Below, one piece after another: positions 59,971 through 64,000 of a stretch of 64,000 nt of DNA. Numbering within the stretch: position 1 is the first letter of the stretch; each line of letters begins with the position of its first letter. The notes beneath the pieces are model-generated. The model was given only the letters and a program-made list of their open reading frames with translations. It made no database searches and had not been told where the DNA came from. The stretch spans positions 124,001-188,000 of the forward strand of contig CAVTBT010000003.1 in the NCBI GenBank assembly GCA_963733065.1, written 5' to 3'. Made by a program: the position numbers and the translations under genes. Source of the DNA: CAVTBT01 sp963733065 (GTDB lineage: Bacteria; Actinomycetota; Thermoleophilia; Gaiellales; Gaiellaceae).

Positions 59971-60476
59971 TCGGCGGGCGTGCAGCAGCCCTCGGTCGGC
60001 CAGTGCGGCTCCACCTCGGCCAGGATGCGATCGCCGAGCGCGTAGCCTGGCCGCGCCAGCGCGAACGCCGCATGCGCGTGAAGGCACTTGAGGCGAGCCG
60101 GTGTGCGCGAGCCGCCGATGCCGAGGTCGAGCGAGACGCCCCCGTCGGCGCCAACGCCGCCGGCTGCCAGCCCGCGCCGGATCGCGCGCTGCTCATCTGT
60201 CGCCTGCGCGAGGCTCGTCTGCAGCTCGTCGTCGGCCTCGGCGGCCGCGCTCCAGCGCTCGACGCCGCCCGCCGCCTCGAGCCGCGAGACGGCGGCAACG
60301 AGATGCCGGCAGGTCAGGTAGTAGGTCGTCGGGAAGGGCCGTCCGTGCTCGTCGTAGGGGGCCTGCTCCGTGACGGCAGGTGCGCCCCATGGGCAACGGG
60401 CGACGACGCTCCGGAAGGCGCGTGGGGTTCGGCCCAGCTGCCATGCGACGACGGCCCGGTCCCGGTCGGCGGCCAC
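59967..60476 (-). CDS. DUF501 family protein
   Basis: The 169-residue protein matches DUF501: FPTTYYLTCRHLV near the middle, then GIGGSRTPARLKCLHAHAAFAL and PHWPTEGCC at the end. In actinobacteria it regularly sits beside ftsB-like and eno genes, as here. Its function is unknown; conserved cysteines and histidines suggest a metal site. TAGCCT sits 6 bases before GTG 60476. Confidence 0.92.
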   Translation of the reverse strand: MAADRDRAVVAWQLGRTPRAFRSVVARCPWGAPAVTEQAPYDEHGRPFPTTYYLTCRHLVAAVSRLEAAGGVERWSAAAEADDELQTSLAQATDEQRAIRRGLAAGGVGADGGVSLDLGIGGSRTPARLKCLHAHAAFALARPGYALGDRILAEVEPHWPTEGCCTPAE

Positions 60477-60497
60477 GCAGCGAGGCTAGACGATCGG

Positions 60498-60842
60498 TCA
60501 GGGCTCGCGGCGGGCAGCCTGAGCGCGCTTCCACGCGGCGATGCCCTTCACGATGAACAGCCGCTCACCGGGCCGGACGTAGCCGATGCGACGAGCTTCG
60601 CGGCGCAGGGCCGCGGTGCTCGCGGAGCGCTGGAGGCGTCGTTCGAGCGCCGTCCGCTCGGCCGTCAGCCGCGCCACCTCGCCGCGCCTGCCCTGGACGT
60701 CGGAGCGGGTCTCGACATAGCTCGTCAGCGGCCGGTAGTAGAGGAAGGCGACGAGCACCACGACGCCGACGACGAGCAACCGGCCGCTCAGCAGCCGCCG
60801 CCTAGCGGACGCACGGATCGCCGCGGAGCGACTGTCGGCCAC
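60498..60842 (-). CDS. septum formation initiator, FtsB/DivIC-like
   Basis: The 114-residue protein has a basic N-terminus, one membrane segment (LLVVGVVVLVAFLYYRPL), a coiled coil (RRGEVARLTAERTALERRLQR) and a C-terminal motif RIGYVRPGERLF. It matches the FtsB/DivIC group that recruits the division complex. The pyk, eno and DUF501 neighbours are the usual context. Confidence 0.92.
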   Translation of the reverse strand: MADSRSAAIRASARRRLLSGRLLVVGVVVLVAFLYYRPLTSYVETRSDVQGRRGEVARLTAERTALERRLQRSASTAALRREARRIGYVRPGERLFIVKGIAAWKRAQAARREP

Positions 60843-60899
60843 GAGTGCCCGTTCGCCACGGCCACACGCCCCCCTGCCAGGTTCGACCGGAAGTTCCTG

Positions 60900-60924
60900 G
60901 GCACTTCTGCGCAGCAGAAGTGCC
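60900..60924 (-). terminator. hairpin terminator of pyk
   Basis: GGCACTTCTGC and GCAGAAGTGCC form a perfect 11-bp stem with a 3-base loop, immediately after the pyk stop codon on the minus strand. No T-run follows. Confidence 0.7.
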
Positions 60925-62337
60925 TTAGGCGATCTCGACCTTGATCACGTTCGTCGACCCCGGGATGTTGACCGCCGTGCCTGCCGTGATCACGACGCGG
61001 TCGCCCGCCTTGACGATGCCGCTCTGCCTGGCCTGGTCGATGGCGCTCGACCAGAGCTCCTCGACGTCGGCGGCCTCGGGGACGTGCAGCGGCGTCACTC
61101 CCCACTCGAGCGCCATGTGCTGGAGCGAGTCCTGGAGGTGCGTCAGGCCGATGATCGGCCGGCGCGGCCTCAGCCGGGCGACGGCCGACGCGGTGCGTCC
61201 GCTGAACGTCGGCACGAGCAGCGCCTTCGCCTCGAGCGCCTCCGCGACGTCGCAGGCCGCATTCGACATCGCCTGGCCGATGGTCGGATCGTCCTCTGCC
61301 TGGGGGATCTCGTGCCGGTACCCGAGGCTCGGCTCGACGGCGCGCGCGATCCGGTCCATGTAGGCGACGGCGCCGACTGGGTAGTCGCCGATCGCCGTCT
61401 CCTGCGAGAGCATGATCGCCGACGTCCCGTCCAGGATCGCGTTGGCGACGTCGGAGGCCTCCGCCCGCGTCGGCTCCGGGGCGTGCACCATCGACTCGAG
61501 CATCTGCGTCGCCGTGATCACCGGCTTCCCGCGCTCGAGCGCCCGCGAGATGATCCGCTTCTGCAACAGCGGCACCTCGGCGACGCCCATCTCGACGCCG
61601 AGGTCGCCGCGGGCGACCATCACCGCGTGCGCCTCGGCGAGGATGTCGTCGAGGACGAGCACGGCCTCGCCCTTCTCGATCTTCGCGATCACGTGGGCGG
61701 TCGAGCCGGACGCCTCGATCAGCGTCGCGAGCGCGCGAACGTCGGACGCGGAGCGGACGAACGAGAGCGCCACGAAGTCGACGCCGATGTCGATGGCGAA
61801 GTTGAGGTCGTCGAGGTCCTTGCGCGTGAGCGAGGGGATCGGCAGTGCGACGCCCGGGAGATTGACGCCCTTGTGCGCCTGCACCGTGCCGCCGACGACC
61901 ACCTCGCAGCGCGCGCGGCCGCGCTCGACGCGCTGGACGAGGAGCCGCACCATGCCGTCGTCGATCAGGATTTCGTTGCCCGGCTGAAGCACCGACCCCA
62001 GCACCGCCGGGCTCACGGGCACGTCGCCGTCGGTCGCCGCGTCCTCGCCGGCGATCACCACGTCCGTCCCCTTCTCGAGCTCGACCGGAGCGGGCAGATC
62101 GCCGACCCGGAGCTTCGGCCCCTGGAGGTCGGCGATGAGCGCGATCGGCCGCCCGACGTCGGCCTGCGTCTCGCGGACGCGCGTCGCCCACTCCCCGAAC
62201 TGGTCGTACGTGCCGTGCGAGAAGTTGAACCGCGCGCCGTCCATACCGGCGGCACAGAGCGCGCGCAGCGCCTCGGGCGACGACGATGCCGGCCCGATCG
62301 TGGCGACGATCTTCGTGCGGCGGACGTGCTCGTCCAT
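60925..62337 (-). CDS. pyk: pyruvate kinase
   Basis: The 470-residue protein is a complete pyruvate kinase: KIVATIGPAS at the N-terminus, ARFNFSHGTY, IADLQGPKLR, the metal/substrate region IAKIEKGEAV and VMVARGDLGVEM, and the C-terminal allosteric domain. It makes ATP and pyruvate from phosphoenolpyruvate supplied by the enolase encoded next to it. TAGTCT ends 8 bases before the ATG. Confidence 0.97.
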   Translation of the reverse strand: MDEHVRRTKIVATIGPASSSPEALRALCAAGMDGARFNFSHGTYDQFGEWATRVRETQADVGRPIALIADLQGPKLRVGDLPAPVELEKGTDVVIAGEDAATDGDVPVSPAVLGSVLQPGNEILIDDGMVRLLVQRVERGRARCEVVVGGTVQAHKGVNLPGVALPIPSLTRKDLDDLNFAIDIGVDFVALSFVRSASDVRALATLIEASGSTAHVIAKIEKGEAVLVLDDILAEAHAVMVARGDLGVEMGVAEVPLLQKRIISRALERGKPVITATQMLESMVHAPEPTRAEASDVANAILDGTSAIMLSQETAIGDYPVGAVAYMDRIARAVEPSLGYRHEIPQAEDDPTIGQAMSNAACDVAEALEAKALLVPTFSGRTASAVARLRPRRPIIGLTHLQDSLQHMALEWGVTPLHVPEAADVEELWSSAIDQARQSGIVKAGDRVVITAGTAVNIPGSTNVIKVEIA

Positions 62338-62345
62338 CGCGAGGG

Positions 62346-62351
62346 AGACTA
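62346..62351 (-). promoter_or_regulatory. -10 box TAGTCT of pyk
   Basis: TAGTCT on the minus strand ends 8 bases before ATG 62337, giving pyk its own leaderless promoter after eno. Confidence 0.55.
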
Positions 62352-62397
62352 GCGGCGGGTGCGGCCCGCGGTCAGGCCGGACGACGGGCGCTGCGGG

Positions 62398-63681
62398 TCA
62401 GCGGCGGGCACGAGGGAACGCGTCCCACCCCGGGTACGCCGCCTCGTCGTCGAGCTCCTCCTCGATGCGGAGCAGCTGGTTGTACTTCGCCACGCGGTCG
62501 GAGCGGGACGGCGCGCCGGTCTTGATCTGGCCGGCGTTCGTCGCGACCGCCAGGTCGGCGATCGTGGCGTCTTCCGTCTCGCCCGAGCGGTGCGAGATGA
62601 CCGCCGCGTAGCCGGAGCGGTGGGCGAGCTCGATCGCGTCGAGCGTCTCGGTCAGGGTGCCGATCTGGTTCACCTTGACCAGAATCGCGTTTCCGACCCC
62701 GGCTTCGATCCCGCGCTGCAGGCGCTCGACGTTCGTCACGAACAGGTCGTCGCCGACGAGCTGAAGCCGGTCGCCGACCCGCTCGGTCAGCGTGCGCCAG
62801 TCGTCCCACGCATCCTCGGCCAGGCCGTCCTCGACCGACAGCAACGGGTAGCGGTCAGCGAGGTCGGCGTAGAGGTCGATCATGCCCGCGGCGTCGAGCG
62901 TGCGCCCCTCGCCCTCGAGACGGTAGGCCCCGTCGCGGAAGAACTCGCTCGCCGCCGGGTCGAGGGCGATCCCGACCCGATCGCTGTGGCCGGCGCGCTC
63001 GGCCGCCTCGAGGATCGCGACGATCGCCGCCTCGCTCGACTCGAGGTCCGGCGCGAACCCGCCCTCGTCGCCGACAGCGGTGGAGAGGCCACGCTCGTGC
63101 AGCACGGCCTTCAGGTGATGGAACGTCTCGGCGCCGATGCGTAGCGCCTCGGAGAACGTGTCCGCCCCCGCGGGGACGACCATGAACTCCTGCAGGTCGA
63201 TGCTGTTCTGCGCGTGGGCGCCGCCGTTGATCACGTTCAACATCGGCACCGGCAGGGTGTGCGCGTTCGTGCCGCCGACCCACCGGAAGAGCGACATGCC
63301 GGCGTGCTCGGCCGCGGCCTTCGCGGCGGCGAGCGAGCAGCCGAGGATCGCGTTCGCCCCGAGGCGGCTCTTCGTCGGCGTGCCGTCGAGCTCGACGAGC
63401 GCCGCGTCGAGCGCCCGCTGGTCGTCGGCGGGAAGCCCCGTCAGCAGGTCGGCGAGCTCGCCGTTGACGTGCGAGACGGCGCGCGTGACGCCCTTGCCGA
63501 GCCAGGCGGCGCCGTCGCCGTCGCGGAGCTCGACGGCCTCGTGCTCGCCCGTCGAGGCGCCCGACGGGACGGCCGCGCGCCCGAGCGCACCCGACGCCAG
63601 GCCGATCTCGACCTCGACCGTGGGATTCCCGCGCGAATCGAGGATCTGGCGGCCGTGCACGTGAACGATGGTCGAGGTCAT
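62398..63681 (-). CDS. eno: enolase
   Basis: The 427-residue protein is a full enolase: ILDSRGNPTVEVE at the N-terminus, SGASTGEHEAVELRD, GGAHAQNS, the metal ligand region LSVEDGLAEDDWD-like, the catalytic lysine in ILVKVNQIG and SHRSGETEDATIADL near the end. It makes phosphoenolpyruvate in glycolysis. ATG 63681 overlaps the mazG-like stop (ATGA). Confidence 0.98.
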   Translation of the reverse strand: MTSTIVHVHGRQILDSRGNPTVEVEIGLASGALGRAAVPSGASTGEHEAVELRDGDGAAWLGKGVTRAVSHVNGELADLLTGLPADDQRALDAALVELDGTPTKSRLGANAILGCSLAAAKAAAEHAGMSLFRWVGGTNAHTLPVPMLNVINGGAHAQNSIDLQEFMVVPAGADTFSEALRIGAETFHHLKAVLHERGLSTAVGDEGGFAPDLESSEAAIVAILEAAERAGHSDRVGIALDPAASEFFRDGAYRLEGEGRTLDAAGMIDLYADLADRYPLLSVEDGLAEDAWDDWRTLTERVGDRLQLVGDDLFVTNVERLQRGIEAGVGNAILVKVNQIGTLTETLDAIELAHRSGYAAVISHRSGETEDATIADLAVATNAGQIKTGAPSRSDRVAKYNQLLRIEEELDDEAAYPGWDAFPRARR

Positions 63682-64000
63682 CCGAGGCGCTCCTTCGCGA
63701 GGTCGTAGTACCGATCCTGGTCGTCCAGCCCGAGTGTCGTCCAGTCCTCGCCTCGCTCGGCCGCGATCGCGCCGGCCCGCTCGACGCGCGCGACGAACTT
63801 CTGCGACGTCCGCCGGAGCGCGAGCTCGGGGTCGACGTTCAGCCTCCGGGCGACGTTCACCATCGTGAAGAGCACGTCGCCGATCTCGTCGGCGATCCGC
63901 TCGTCCGGCTCGGTCTCGGGCGCGGGCTCGCCGGCACGCGCGAGCTCCGCGGCGAGCTCGTCGAGCTCCTCCCGCATCTTGGCGAACGGACCGGCCAGGT
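63678..64000 (-). CDS. mazG: MazG-like nucleoside triphosphate pyrophosphohydrolase (N-terminus cut by window edge)
   Basis: The visible C-terminal 107 residues contain the acidic metal-binding helices MREELDELAAEL and DEIGDVLFTMVNVARRL, followed by the family string LRRTSQKFVARV. The gene continues beyond the window. MazG proteins hydrolyse aberrant or excess nucleoside triphosphates. Its stop overlaps the eno start, so it is co-transcribed with eno. Confidence 0.9.
   Translation of the reverse strand, partial: LAGPFAKMREELDELAAELARAGEPAPETEPDERIADEIGDVLFTMVNVARRLNVDPELALRRTSQKFVARVERAGAIAAERGEDWTTLGLDDQDRYYDLAKERLG

Noticed and set aside
1..64000. CRISPR array, prophage, insertion sequence or integrative element
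   Set aside because: No direct repeat series, transposase, integrase, phage structural gene or terminal repeats could be seen on either strand.
1..64000. tRNA or rRNA genes
   Set aside because: No stretch showed the T-loop and anticodon-arm pattern or conserved rRNA strings. A covariance search was not possible here.

Overview
The window is very GC-rich, densely coded chromosomal DNA. The mix points to a free-living aerobic member of the Actinomycetota, most likely class Thermoleophilia, although the class is an inference. Supporting signs are F420-type LLM and PPOX oxidoreductases, an Rv2578c-type radical SAM protein, a seven-iron ferredoxin, a BldC-like HTH fused to a receiver, and the actinobacterial block eno, pyk, ftsB-like, DUF501. 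I see no rRNA, tRNA, CRISPR array, prophage, transposase or integrase. Nearly all intergenic gaps are under 200 bases and none exceeds 300.

Layout. 1-7.3 kb: CoxE- and CoxD-like maturation genes on the minus strand face a molybdenum hydroxylase operon (FAD, 2Fe-2S and a molybdopterin subunit split in two) ending in a cupin gene. 7.3-9.6 kb: a secreted sugar dehydrogenase-like protein, an alpha/beta hydrolase and two tandem tautomerases. 9.6-16.3 kb: a B12-type diol/glycerol dehydratase (small subunit first, large and medium fused) diverges from a sugar oxidation operon (SDR, AraD1-type FAH protein, aldehyde dehydrogenase, epimerase). 16.3-25.4 kb: nitroreductase, CynX-type transporter, another FAH hydrolase, glycolate oxidase glcDEF, an MFS exporter and a CBS membrane protein. 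25.4-31.4 kb: MBL hydrolase, radical SAM protein, NarL/NarX-type pair, flavoprotein, VOC protein, ferredoxin and an orphan receiver. 31.4-38.3 kb: a LacI-controlled beta-glucoside import cassette (binding protein, two permeases, GH1 glycosidase, ATPase). 38.4-44.5 kb: msrA, a glycosyltransferase, F420-type enzymes and an animal-type haem peroxidase. 44.6-51.3 kb: a large LuxR ATPase, an EamA transporter, SOS-controlled dinB, and ccdA/ccmH/resA-like cytochrome c maturation genes. 51.4-59.6 kb: a four-gene minus-strand chain (PP2C phosphatase, spermidine synthase-like protein, GDPD, L,D-transpeptidase), small membrane proteins, PAP2 and the HTH-receiver protein. 59.6-64 kb: DUF501, ftsB-like, pyk, eno and a truncated mazG.

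Two features run through the window. First, more than twenty first genes have a TANNNT -10 box ending 6-9 bases before the start codon, so they are probably leaderless; several divergent pairs use very short shared promoters. Second, five well-conserved genes each carry one apparent extra base (near 10088, 13391, 16216, 22131 and 27251). These look more like sequence errors than gene decay, but only reads can decide.
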